A stretch of DNA of 64,000 bases from assembly GCF_004216905.1 (NCBI RefSeq), contig NZ_SGXJ01000001.1:620001-684000 (forward strand), given 5' to 3'. Shown here piece after piece: positions 45,483-54,301 of this stretch (positions are counted from its first letter, which is position 1; every line of letters begins with the position of its first letter). The notes under the pieces are model-generated. The model had not been told where the DNA came from, did no database searches, and saw nothing but the letters and a program-made list of their open reading frames with translations. The position numbers and the translations under genes are program-made. This stretch comes from Kribbella sp. VKM Ac-2569 (GTDB lineage: Bacteria > Actinomycetota > Actinomycetes > Propionibacteriales > Kribbellaceae).

Positions 45483-46543
45483 CAGTTCATCTCCTTCGGC
45501 CCGGGAAACGGCTCGTCGGTCTGGCGGCGCAACTGGTCGTCGACCAGGCCGGCGCCGAGCAGTTGCTGGATGCGGCGCAGCCGGACGAACTGGGCCGAGT
45601 TGAAGTCGTCGAGCGTGAGGCCGTGGCGCCGGTAGGCGTCGTACAGCTCGTCGACGCCCTTGCGGACCGTCCACGCGAGCCTCAGGTCCGGGAACGTGTC
45701 GTTGAGCTTGCTGAAGTCGACCTTGTAGTTGCGCAGGTCCGGGCCGGCGCCGTCGGCGATCGACAGGGTCGACCCCGGTACCGCCTCGCGGACCATCTCG
45801 GCGATGTCGCGGACCTGGACCACGTCCTCGGAGCGGCCGACGTTGAACGCCTCGTCGTGGATCGTCTCCCGCGGCGACTCGAGCACCTTCAGGAACGCGC
45901 GGCTGATGTCCTCGATGTGGACCAGCGGCCGCCACGGGGTGCCGTCGCTCTCCAGGCGGACCTGGCCGGACGTCAGCGCGATCGCGGTCAGGTTGTTGAC
46001 CACGATGTCGAGCCGCAGTCGCGTCGAGGCGCCGTATGCCGTCGCGTTCCGGAGGTACGTCGGGCTGAACGTGTCGTCGGCGAGCTTGGACAGCTCCTGC
46101 TCCGCCAGCGCCTTCGTCTCGCCGTACGGCGTAACCGGGAACATCTCGGCGTCCTCGGCGACCGCCTCCGACCCCGCTGCGCCGTACAGGCTGCAGGAGG
46201 ATGCGAACAGGAATCGTCCGACACCGGCGTCCTTCGCCGCGCGGGCGAGGTTCAGTGTCCCTTCGAGGTTGACCGAGTACGTGGCGTCGCGGTTGAGGTG
46301 CCCCAGCGGATCGTTCGACAACGCGGCCAGACAGACCACCGCGTCGTACCCCGTCAACTCCCCCGCCGTCACGTCCCGCATGTCACGCGGCACCCGCGCA
46401 CCGATCGGCTCCGGCCCGCCCAAGAGGTCGCACCCCTCGTACAGCCCGGTGTCCAGTCCGTCCACCTGATGCCCCGCAGCGCGCAGGAACGGCACCATCA
46501 CCGCCCCGATATAGCCACGATCCCCGCTGACCAGAACCCTCAT
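45482..46543 (-). CDS. NAD-dependent epimerase/dehydratase (extended SDR)
   Basis: A 353-residue extended SDR. The cofactor motif is SGDRGYIGAVMV, the active site is SSCSLYG plus YGETK (Tyr-x3-Lys) near residue 150, and RNATAYGASTRLRLD follows. It could be the 4,6-dehydratase, a 4-ketoreductase or an epimerase for the sugar nucleotide made by the nucleotidyltransferase downstream. Close relatives are often found beside C-methyltransferases and nucleotidyltransferases, which fits. ATG at 46543 has GAGGGG seven bases upstream. It heads the 11-gene operon and is divergent from the plus-strand set. Confidence 0.87.
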   Translation of the reverse strand: MRVLVSGDRGYIGAVMVPFLRAAGHQVDGLDTGLYEGCDLLGGPEPIGARVPRDMRDVTAGELTGYDAVVCLAALSNDPLGHLNRDATYSVNLEGTLNLARAAKDAGVGRFLFASSCSLYGAAGSEAVAEDAEMFPVTPYGETKALAEQELSKLADDTFSPTYLRNATAYGASTRLRLDIVVNNLTAIALTSGQVRLESDGTPWRPLVHIEDISRAFLKVLESPRETIHDEAFNVGRSEDVVQVRDIAEMVREAVPGSTLSIADGAGPDLRNYKVDFSKLNDTFPDLRLAWTVRKGVDELYDAYRRHGLTLDDFNSAQFVRLRRIQQLLGAGLVDDQLRRQTDEPFPGPKEMN

Positions 46544-46615
46544 CCGGCTTCCCCTCACCCCAGCCCACACCCCTGCGCAGCCTCTGTCGCCCATACAGAT
46601 CCGCGGGGACGCGTC

Positions 46616-46640
46616 CTGATACAGGCAATTTCGGTATCAG
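46616..46640. promoter_or_regulatory. Inverted repeat between the two divergent glycan operons
   Basis: CTGATAC (46616-46622) and GTATCAG (46634-46640) form a perfect seven-base inverted repeat with an 11-base centre, in the 169-base gap between the minus-strand operon start (46543) and the plus-strand methyltransferase (46713). The spacing suits a dimeric regulator. Similar GTATCA cores lie at 24196, 47562 and 56242 ahead of other genes of the locus. Confidence 0.45.
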
Positions 46641-46712
46641 ACGGCAGGGCTCGGTGCTCTCTTCGGTGGCCGCCCGCAATCGGCAGGAAGCACGACTACG
46701 GGAGGTGACGGT

Positions 46713-47528
46713 GTGTGCGCACCAGCTGACATGAAGCGCTTGGCAGCGGAAGCGAAGGGCTTGGTAGTACAAGCACTGGACCGCGTGACGGTACGGCTGG
46801 GGTTCGGTCACTCGCAGGAGCGGCTCGTCGACGACGCGAAGGCGTATTGGGTCGACGGTATGGCGGAGCCGACGTGGCGCGGATTCTCGCACTTCCGGGA
46901 CGCCGGGGTGTTCCAGACGACGGCGGACTGGACATCGGTCGGGCGAGAACACTGGGACCTCTTCGAGCGGCTGGAGCGGCTGCGCGGCGGTGCCGACCGG
47001 TACTCGCGGATCGTCGAATGGGGCTGCGGCGGCGGCGCGAACGCGCTCGCGTTCGCACCACACTGCGACGAGTTCGTCGGGGTGGACGTCAACCCGCAGA
47101 CGCTGGACGAATGCGGGCACCAACTGGAAGCGGTGCCCAAGACGAAGTTCACCCCGGTCCTCGCCGACATGAGCAACCCCGAGGCTGCCGCCGAGCAGGT
47201 CGGGCAGGTCGACGTCTTCATCTGTCTGTACGTCCTGGAGCTGGTACCCAGTCCTGAGTACGGACTGCGGCTCATGCAGATCGCGCACGACCGTCTGAAG
47301 GACGGCGGGGTCGCGTTCGTGCAGACGAAGTACCAGACCGCCAATTGGCGCACCGCGTCCCGCCGGCACCGCTACCGCGGCTCCCGCTCCTCCGGCATGA
47401 CGTCGTACCCCATCGACACCTTCTGGACCCAGATGACCGACCTCGGCTTCCAGCCCGAGGCCTGCTACCTGGTCCCCCACAACCCCCTCGACGAACGCTA
47501 CGCCTACTACCTACTGAGCAAACGCTGA
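46713..47528 (+). CDS. Class I SAM-dependent methyltransferase
   Basis: A 271-residue methyltransferase. Motif I is VEWGCGGGANALAFAP near residue 101, followed by GVDVNPQTLDECG (acidic residue binding the SAM ribose) and DVFICLYVLELV (motif IV region). A GTG start at 46713 is supported by GGAGGTGA. It lacks the zinc-ribbon and C-terminal domain of the sugar C-methyltransferases, so an O- or N-methyl transfer on a sugar or glycan is more likely. It is first on the plus strand of the right-hand glycan set, 115 bases before the sugar-dehydrogenase gene. Confidence 0.88.
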   Translation: MCAPADMKRLAAEAKGLVVQALDRVTVRLGFGHSQERLVDDAKAYWVDGMAEPTWRGFSHFRDAGVFQTTADWTSVGREHWDLFERLERLRGGADRYSRIVEWGCGGGANALAFAPHCDEFVGVDVNPQTLDECGHQLEAVPKTKFTPVLADMSNPEAAAEQVGQVDVFICLYVLELVPSPEYGLRLMQIAHDRLKDGGVAFVQTKYQTANWRTASRRHRYRGSRSSGMTSYPIDTFWTQMTDLGFQPEACYLVPHNPLDERYAYYLLSKR

Positions 47529-47643
47529 ACCGAAATTCCCGACCGAGATTTTCACCGGCATGTATCAACAGGCCGGGGAGGGCGCTCTCATGGGCGCTGT
47601 GGGGACGCGGGGGATGCCGCGTCATGAGCCTGTGGGGGGCGTT

Positions 47644-48966
47644 ATGAAGGTTGCCGTATTCGGCTTGGGATACGTGGGGTCGGTGACGGCGGCATGTCTG
47701 GCGGCTGCTGGGCATGAGGTGTGGGGCGTGGATGTCGACACGGCGAAGGTCGAGCCGATCGCCCAGGGTCACAGCCCGGTCGTCGAGCCGGGGCTGGACG
47801 AGCTGGTCGCGGCGGGTGCCACGTCGGGACGGTTGCACGCGACCACCGATCCACGGCTCGCGCTCGAGCGGGCCGATGTCTCACTGATCTGTGTCGGCAC
47901 GCCGTCGACGCAGGCGGGCAGTACCGATCTCACCTACATCAAGCGCGCGGTGCGTGACATCGCCGAGGCCGCGCGGGTCGTCCTCCGGCCCGAGTCGGGA
48001 TTTCACAGCATCGTTATTCGCAGCACGGTCCCGCCGGGCACCGTCGACGAGGTGGTCGCCCAGGTGCTGGCCGACGTACCGCCGCCGGACGGTCTCACGT
48101 TCGGTACGGCGATGTGCCCGGAGTTCCTGCGCGAGGGATCCGGTCTCGCGGACTTCTACGAGCCGCCGTTCGTCGTGGTCGGCACCCGCAACCCGAAGGT
48201 CGGTACCGCTCTGACCGACCTGTTCGCCTTCCTGAACGTCGACGTGCAGATTGTCGACGTTCGTACGGCGGAAGCACTCAAGTACGCCTGCAACGCGTTC
48301 CACGCCACCAAGGTCTCGTTCGCGAACGAGATGGGGCGGATCTTCCGGCACTTCGGCGTGGATTCGCGCGAGGTGATGAAGATCTTCGTGCAGGACACCA
48401 GCCTGAACATCTCGCCGTACTACCTGAAGCCCGGTTTCGCGTTCGGCGGCTCCTGCCTGCCGAAGGATCTGCGAAGCGTCCTGCACCTCGCGCGGCTCAA
48501 CGACACCGAGCTCCCGCTGCTGGCCGGCACGCTCGCCACCAACGAGCGGAGCGTCCGCGACGTCGTCGACCGCGTGATCGCCGGCCCCGGCCGCGAGATC
48601 GCGCTCCTCGGCCTGAGCTTCAAGCACGCCACCGACGACCTCCGCGAGAGCCCGAACGTCGAGCTCGCCGAACGGCTGATCGGCAAGGGCTACAACCTCC
48701 GGATCTACGACGCGATCGTGAACCCGAGCCGTCTGGTCGGCGCGAACCTGCGACACGTCACGTCCAAGCTCCCGCACCTCCAGCGGGTTCTCACCGACGA
48801 CCCCGACGCGGCGCTGGCCGGCGCCGACCTGGCGATCGTCGCGGCGACCGACCGGCCCGCCGTGCAGGCCCTGCTCAGAACACCACCGGCACGAACCATC
48901 GACCTGAGCGGCCGGCTCGGCGCCGATGTCGAGGCGTTGCCCGGATACGAAGGAGTGGGCTGGTGA
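47644..48966 (+). CDS. Nucleotide-sugar 6-dehydrogenase (GDP-mannose/UDP-glucose type)
   Basis: A 440-residue UDP-glucose/GDP-mannose dehydrogenase. Visible are the Rossmann motif VFGLGYVGSVTAACLA, CVGTPS near residue 80, the STVPPGT block, EFLREGS near 160, and the catalytic Cys in FAFGGSCLPKDLRSV near 265. The FVQDTSLNISPYYLKPGFAF stretch resembles GDP-mannose dehydrogenase (AlgD) more than UDP-glucose dehydrogenase, so GDP-mannuronate is a fair but unproven product. ATG at 47644 starts directly on MKVAVFGLG. Its stop overlaps the next glycosyltransferase start as GTGA. Confidence 0.9.
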   Translation: MKVAVFGLGYVGSVTAACLAAAGHEVWGVDVDTAKVEPIAQGHSPVVEPGLDELVAAGATSGRLHATTDPRLALERADVSLICVGTPSTQAGSTDLTYIKRAVRDIAEAARVVLRPESGFHSIVIRSTVPPGTVDEVVAQVLADVPPPDGLTFGTAMCPEFLREGSGLADFYEPPFVVVGTRNPKVGTALTDLFAFLNVDVQIVDVRTAEALKYACNAFHATKVSFANEMGRIFRHFGVDSREVMKIFVQDTSLNISPYYLKPGFAFGGSCLPKDLRSVLHLARLNDTELPLLAGTLATNERSVRDVVDRVIAGPGREIALLGLSFKHATDDLRESPNVELAERLIGKGYNLRIYDAIVNPSRLVGANLRHVTSKLPHLQRVLTDDPDAALAGADLAIVAATDRPAVQALLRTPPARTIDLSGRLGADVEALPGYEGVGW

Positions 48967-50201
48967 GCGGTCCGCGCATCCTGATCATCATCCAGAACCT
49001 GTGGGTCCCGTTCGACCGTCGCGTCTGGCTGGAGTGCCAGGCGCTGGTGGCGGCCGGGTACGACGTCACCGTGGTCTGCCCGAAGGGTCCGGGCGATCCG
49101 TCGTACGAGGTCATCGACGGGGTGACCGTGCACAAGTACAAGGCGTATGCGCCGGGCGGCAGCAAGGTCAGCTTCGTCTGGGAGTACGCGTACTCGTTCC
49201 TGGCCACGCTCCGTCTGGTATTCCGGGCCCGCAAGGCCGGCAAGTTCAAGGTCCTGCAGGCCTGCAACCCGCCGGACATCTTCTGGCCGATCGCGATGCT
49301 GCTGCGCCGCCTCGACGGCACCCGGTTCGTGTTCGACCACCACGACCTGTGCCCGGAGCTGTTCCAGTCCCGGTTCGGCGGTACGACGAGCCTTCCGTAC
49401 AAGGGATTGCGCTTCCTCGAGCGGATGACGCATCGTAAAGCTGACCACGTCATCTCGACGAACGACTCGTACCGCCGCATCGCGATCACGCGCAGCGGCA
49501 AGGCGAATCAGGACGTCACCGTGGTCCGCACCGGGCCGGACCCGGACAAGTTGCTCCGCGGCGGAGCGGACGAGTCGCTCCGCCGCGGTCACCGCTACCT
49601 CGTCACCTACATCGGCGTGATGGGTCCGCAGGACGGCGTCGACATCGTCGTCCGCGCCGCGGATCATATTGTCAACAATCTGCAGCGCACCGATATCGCG
49701 TTCACGCTGATGGGCGGCGGCGACTCGTTCGACGATGTGGTCGCGCTGCGGGACGAGCTAGGGCTGACCGAGTACATCGAGTTCACCGGCCGCGTGCCAG
49801 ACGAGACGGTCCGCGCGGTGATGTCGACCGCGGACCTCGGCCTGTCGCCGGATCCGAAGAATCCGCTCAACGACGTGTCGACAATGAACAAGACCATGGA
49901 GTACATGGCGTTCGAGCTCCCCGTCGTCGCCTTCGACCTGATCGAGACCAAGGTCTCCGCCGCGGACGCCGCGGTGTACGTCGAGCCGAACGACGTGGCG
50001 CAGTACGGCGACGCGATCGTCGCGCTGCTCGACGACCAGGTACGCCGGCGCCGGATGGCGAAGCTCGGCCGCGAACGCGTCGAGCAGGTGCTCGCGTGGA
50101 AGCACCAGCAGAAGGCATACCTCGAGGTGTACGACCAGCTCACCGGGCACGTCAGCCAGCTCGGAACCGTGGCCGGCATCCGCAACGCGACGGGGTCCTG
50201 A
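48963..50201 (+). CDS. GT4-type glycosyltransferase
   Basis: A 412-residue GT-B enzyme. The N-terminus ILIIIQNLWVPFDRRVWLE is characteristic of a GT4 group found in exopolysaccharide loci; FVFDHHDLCPELFQSRFG near residue 125 and the C-terminal NKTMEYMAFELPVVAFD (the ExxxxxxxE-type region) follow. The GTG start overlaps the sugar-dehydrogenase stop by four bases, which suggests it uses the uronic acid donor made by that enzyme. The acceptor is unknown. It lies three bases before asnB. Confidence 0.9.
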   Translation: MSGPRILIIIQNLWVPFDRRVWLECQALVAAGYDVTVVCPKGPGDPSYEVIDGVTVHKYKAYAPGGSKVSFVWEYAYSFLATLRLVFRARKAGKFKVLQACNPPDIFWPIAMLLRRLDGTRFVFDHHDLCPELFQSRFGGTTSLPYKGLRFLERMTHRKADHVISTNDSYRRIAITRSGKANQDVTVVRTGPDPDKLLRGGADESLRRGHRYLVTYIGVMGPQDGVDIVVRAADHIVNNLQRTDIAFTLMGGGDSFDDVVALRDELGLTEYIEFTGRVPDETVRAVMSTADLGLSPDPKNPLNDVSTMNKTMEYMAFELPVVAFDLIETKVSAADAAVYVEPNDVAQYGDAIVALLDDQVRRRRMAKLGRERVEQVLAWKHQQKAYLEVYDQLTGHVSQLGTVAGIRNATGS

Positions 50202-50203
50202 CT

Positions 50204-52123
50204 GTGTGCGGCATCGCCGGTTGCTACCAGCAGCACGACGGCTTCGCGCTTGCGGAGGCGATGAGCGACCGGATCGCCCATCGCGGTCCGGACGCCGACC
50301 GGGTGTACGCGTTCGACGAGGGTGACGTCCGTGCCTACCTGGCGCACCGCAGATTGTCGATCATCGACCTGTCGTCGGCCGCGGATCAGCCGTTCAGCAA
50401 GCGCGGTCTGACGATCTGCTACAACGGCGAGCTCTACAACTACAAGGAGCTCCGGGCCGAGCTCTCCAAGTCCGGTGTGCACTTCCGGACCAACGGCGAC
50501 ACCGAGGTCGTGCTGGAAGCCTGGCGCCGCTGGGGCCCGGACGCACTCAAACGGTTCCGCGGCATGTTCGCGTTCGCGATGCTGGACGAGGACAGCGGCA
50601 GCATGTACCTGGCCCGCGACCCGCTCGGCATCAAGCCGCTGTACTTCCTCCGCCGTGAAGGCGGCGTGATCTTCGCGTCCGAACTGAAGGCCATCGTCGC
50701 CGCGGTCGGCTCCGAGCTGCGCACCGAACCAGGCGCCCTGATCGCGTCGATGCTGTATTACTGGCTGCCCGAACAGCGCTGCGCGATCGATGGCGTCGAG
50801 AAGCTGCCGCCGGGCTCGTGGGCGGAGTTCCGGCCGGACGGCAGCAGCCGGCACGAGACGTACTGGCGGGTGACCGACGTCGCCACCGAGGCCGCCGCCG
50901 GTCCCCCCGCCGACCTGCGCCAGGTCATCGAGGAGTCCGTCGCCGCGCACCTCGTGGCCGACGTACCGGTGTCGACGTTCCTGAGCGGCGGCCTGGACTC
51001 CAGCCTCGTCACCGTGCTGGCGAAGCAGATGGACCCCGGGGTCGACTCGTACACGATCACGTTCCGCGCCGAGGACCAGAAGCTCGAGGCGATGCCGGAC
51101 GACGCGGTCTACGCACGGAAGGTGGCCCGGCAGTTCGGGATCGACCTGCACGAGATCGAGATCGCGCCCGATGTCGTCGAGCTGCTTCCGCGGATTGTTG
51201 ACATTCTGGACGAGCCGATCGGCGACCCGGCCGCGATCAACACGCTGCTGATGTGCGACACCGCACGCGACGCGGGCGTGAAGGTCCTGCTGTCCGGGAT
51301 GGGCGCCGACGAGCTGTTCGGCGGGTACCGCAAGCACCTCGCGTGCGTGATGGGAGCGCAGTACCAGCGGCTCCCCGGCGTACTGCGGAACGGTCTGGTC
51401 GGCCCGGCGGTACGGCGGCTCCCGGTGACCGCGAACGGTCGCGGACTGCGGTACGCGCGCTGGGCAAAGCGGTTCGAGACGTTCTCGAACCTGCCGGAGG
51501 AAGAGGCGTTCCGGCGCAGCTACACGATGTACGACGCCGACCAGCTCGCCGGCCTGATCAGTCCGGACCTGGACCCGTACGTCGGGAAGCTGCTCGCCGA
51601 GCACAGCGACATCTACCACGACACGACCCTGACCGACCACGTGAACCGGATGTGCCTCGCGGACTCGCGGATGTTCCTGCCGGGCCTGAACCTCGCGTAC
51701 ACGGACCGGTCCAGCATGGCGGCGTCGACCGAGGTACGGACGCCGTTCGTGGACCCGATCGTCGCGCGGGCGGCGTTCTCGATCCCGGGCAGCGACAAGA
51801 TCCATCGCCGGGTCAGCAAGCTCGCGTTGAAGAAGGCGGCCGAGGCCTGGCTGCCGAAGGAGATCATCTACCGGCCGAAGGCGTCGTTCAGTGCGCCGCT
51901 GCGGGCGTGGGTGCGGAACGACCTGCGCGAACTGGTGGACGACGTGCTGCTGCGCGGGGAGCTGGTCGGGAGCGGGTTCCTGCGGCAGGCCGCCGTACAG
52001 AAGCTGGTCGACGACGAGCGAGCCGGGCGCGAGGACTACTCCAAGCAGATCTGGCAGTTGCTGACCCTGGAGACCTGGACCCGGCACATGCGGTCAATGG
52101 GCGTCACGATCACCTCACTCTGA
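50204..52123 (+). CDS. asnB: Glutamine-dependent asparagine synthase-like amidotransferase
   Basis: A 639-residue class II amidotransferase. The GTG start places the nucleophile at Cys2 (MCGIAGCYQQ), as the family requires after Met removal. The glutaminase domain includes AHRGPDADRV, LAHRRLSIIDLS and CYNGELYNYKELR; the synthetase domain has the pyrophosphate loop FLSGGLDSSLV near residue 262 and GMGADELFGGYRKH. Asparagine synthesis itself is possible, but this type is frequent in exopolysaccharide loci. There it could convert a uronic acid carboxyl to an amide, as WbpS does in Pseudomonas O-antigen. The coupled sugar dehydrogenase upstream makes that attractive. Confidence 0.9.
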   Translation: MCGIAGCYQQHDGFALAEAMSDRIAHRGPDADRVYAFDEGDVRAYLAHRRLSIIDLSSAADQPFSKRGLTICYNGELYNYKELRAELSKSGVHFRTNGDTEVVLEAWRRWGPDALKRFRGMFAFAMLDEDSGSMYLARDPLGIKPLYFLRREGGVIFASELKAIVAAVGSELRTEPGALIASMLYYWLPEQRCAIDGVEKLPPGSWAEFRPDGSSRHETYWRVTDVATEAAAGPPADLRQVIEESVAAHLVADVPVSTFLSGGLDSSLVTVLAKQMDPGVDSYTITFRAEDQKLEAMPDDAVYARKVARQFGIDLHEIEIAPDVVELLPRIVDILDEPIGDPAAINTLLMCDTARDAGVKVLLSGMGADELFGGYRKHLACVMGAQYQRLPGVLRNGLVGPAVRRLPVTANGRGLRYARWAKRFETFSNLPEEEAFRRSYTMYDADQLAGLISPDLDPYVGKLLAEHSDIYHDTTLTDHVNRMCLADSRMFLPGLNLAYTDRSSMAASTEVRTPFVDPIVARAAFSIPGSDKIHRRVSKLALKKAAEAWLPKEIIYRPKASFSAPLRAWVRNDLRELVDDVLLRGELVGSGFLRQAAVQKLVDDERAGREDYSKQIWQLLTLETWTRHMRSMGVTITSL

Positions 52124-52150
52124 AGACTCTTCTCTTTCTGAAGGACTGGC

Positions 52151-54301
52151 ATGAAACAGGTTGCGCAGAACTACAAGTCCGGCGAGCTCGCGGTTCTCGA
52201 CGTACCGCCGCCGGCCTGTGCGCCGGGTGGCGTGCTGGTTCGTTCGCTCTATTCGCTGATCTCCACCGGGACCGAGCTGATGAAGGTCGGCGAGGCGAAG
52301 CTGTCCCTCGTCGGCAAGGCGAAGGCCCGGCCGGACCAGGTGCGGAAGGTGCTGGACTCCGTTGCCCAGCAGGGCGCGCTCAACACCTACAAGAAGGTGA
52401 TGAACAAGCTCGACTCGTACACGCCGCTCGGGTACTCGCTGTGTGGTGTGGTGGTCGAGGTGGGCGCCGGCGCCGAGGAGTTCAGTGTCGGGCAGTTGGT
52501 CGCCGCGGCGGGGAACGAGTTCGCGCTGCATGCGGAGTACAACTGGGTGCCGTTGAACCTGTGTGTGCCGGTTCCGGACGGGGTGCCTGCTGAGCAGGCA
52601 GCGTTCTCCACGGTCGGTGCGATCGCTATGCAGGGCGTGCGGCAGGCCGAGGTACAACTCGGCGACACAGCTGTGGTGATCGGGCTCGGGCTTGTCGGGC
52701 AGCTGGTTGTGCGGTTGCTGGTTGCCGCTGGGGTCCGGGTGTTCGGCATCGACACGGTCGAGGACCGGTGCCGGATGGCCGAGAAGGCGGGGGCGCTGCA
52801 CTGCTCCTCGCCTGACGAAGCCGGCGTCGCAGGCCTCGAGCGGGCGTTGCTGGACGCATCAAATGGGCTGGGAGCGGATCACATCCTGCTGTCCGCCGGC
52901 GGGCACTCCAACGGTCCGGTCGAGACAGCCGCCCGGCTGGCCCGGGACCGCGCCCGCGTGGTCGACATCGGCAAGACCAGACTCGACCTGCCGTGGAACG
53001 CGTACTACGAGAAGGAACTGGACGTCCGGTTCTCGCGTTCCTACGGGCCCGGCCGGTACGACGACCGCTACGAGCTCCAAGGCATCGACTATCCGGCCGG
53101 CTACGTCCGCTGGACCGAGCGCCGCAACCTCGAGTGCTTCGTCGACCTGATCGCCCGCGAACAGATCGACGTCGGTTCGCTGATCGCCAGCACCTTCCCG
53201 ATCGCGGACGCCACGGAGGTCTACCAGAAGCTCAGCAGCGGCGCCTATCCAGGCGTCGGGTTCCTGTTCGAGTACCCCGACGTACCTCTGGCAACCGCAC
53301 CGCCGACGACAACATCGGCGGCACGTCCTGCCGCACCCACAAGTGGTGGAGTGCGGATGGGGTTCATCGGGGCAGGGAACTACGCGTCGAGCATGTTGCT
53401 GCCGCATCTGCAGAAGGACGAGCGAGCCGTGCTGGCGCGCGTGGCAACCAACAAGTCGTTGTCGGCGGCCAACGCTCAGCGGCGGTTCGGGTTCGAGGCA
53501 GTTTCCACCAGCGCGGACGAGGTGCTGACCGACGCGAGCCTGGATGCCGTGTTCGTGGTGACCCGGCACAGCTCGCACGCGGAGCTGGCCTGCCGGGCGC
53601 TGGAGAGCGGGAAGGCCGTCTTCGTCGAGAAGCCGCTCGCGCTGACCGACGACGAGCTCGACCGGATCGTCGCCACGGTGGAGGCCACCGGCAACGATCG
53701 GCTGATGGTCGGGTTCAACCGCCGGTTCGCGCCGTTGCTGACCGACCTGAAGGACCGCTTCGGCCACCCGGGCGGCAGCTTCTCGCTGCGCTACCTGGTG
53801 AACGCCGGCAAGCTCGACTCCACCAGCTGGTACCTCGACGCCGGCAAGGAAGGCACCCGGTTCGCCGGTGAAGGCGGCCACTTCATCGACACGCTGACCT
53901 GGTGGCTGAACAGTCTCCCGACCGAGGTGTACGCCGTACCCGGACCTGACACCGGCGACGTCGTCGTCACGCTCCGGTTCGCGAACGGGTCCGTAGGCAC
54001 GATCAGCTACGTCGGCGGCGGCAACTCGCGCTTCCCGAAGGAGACGATCGACATCACCGGCGCCGGCCGGAACGCCCGGTTCGACAACTTCCAGAGCGCC
54101 TCGCTGTGGACCGGACGCAAACCGTCCACCCGCAAGTCCCGCAGTACCGACAAGGGCCAGCGCACCGAACTCGAACGCTTCGTCGCCGCCGTGAAGTCCG
54201 GTGGCCCGATGCCGATCGCGTTCGACGCGCTGGTCGCCACCACCCGCGCGACGATCGCGGTCGACCGCAGTCTCGCAAGTGGCAAACCGGAGCAAGTGTG
54301 A
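52151..54301 (+). CDS. Bi-domain oxidoreductase: MDR dehydrogenase fused to Gfo/Idh/MocA domain
   Basis: A 716-residue fusion. Residues 1-375 are a medium-chain dehydrogenase with the NAD(P) motif VVIGLGLVGQLVVRLL; the usual catalytic zinc Cys region reads SLISTGTELMK, so it may lack the catalytic zinc. A Pro/Ala/Thr linker near 380-395 leads to a Gfo/Idh/MocA domain: MGFIGAGNYASSMLL and the EKPLALTDDELD motif near 500. This fusion is known beside heparinase II/III genes in polysaccharide loci; its reaction is undefined. It overlaps the heparinase-like gene as GTGA. It may oxidise and reduce a sugar within one polypeptide, for example to epimerise it. Confidence 0.9.
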   Translation: MKQVAQNYKSGELAVLDVPPPACAPGGVLVRSLYSLISTGTELMKVGEAKLSLVGKAKARPDQVRKVLDSVAQQGALNTYKKVMNKLDSYTPLGYSLCGVVVEVGAGAEEFSVGQLVAAAGNEFALHAEYNWVPLNLCVPVPDGVPAEQAAFSTVGAIAMQGVRQAEVQLGDTAVVIGLGLVGQLVVRLLVAAGVRVFGIDTVEDRCRMAEKAGALHCSSPDEAGVAGLERALLDASNGLGADHILLSAGGHSNGPVETAARLARDRARVVDIGKTRLDLPWNAYYEKELDVRFSRSYGPGRYDDRYELQGIDYPAGYVRWTERRNLECFVDLIAREQIDVGSLIASTFPIADATEVYQKLSSGAYPGVGFLFEYPDVPLATAPPTTTSAARPAAPTSGGVRMGFIGAGNYASSMLLPHLQKDERAVLARVATNKSLSAANAQRRFGFEAVSTSADEVLTDASLDAVFVVTRHSSHAELACRALESGKAVFVEKPLALTDDELDRIVATVEATGNDRLMVGFNRRFAPLLTDLKDRFGHPGGSFSLRYLVNAGKLDSTSWYLDAGKEGTRFAGEGGHFIDTLTWWLNSLPTEVYAVPGPDTGDVVVTLRFANGSVGTISYVGGGNSRFPKETIDITGAGRNARFDNFQSASLWTGRKPSTRKSRSTDKGQRTELERFVAAVKSGGPMPIAFDALVATTRATIAVDRSLASGKPEQV

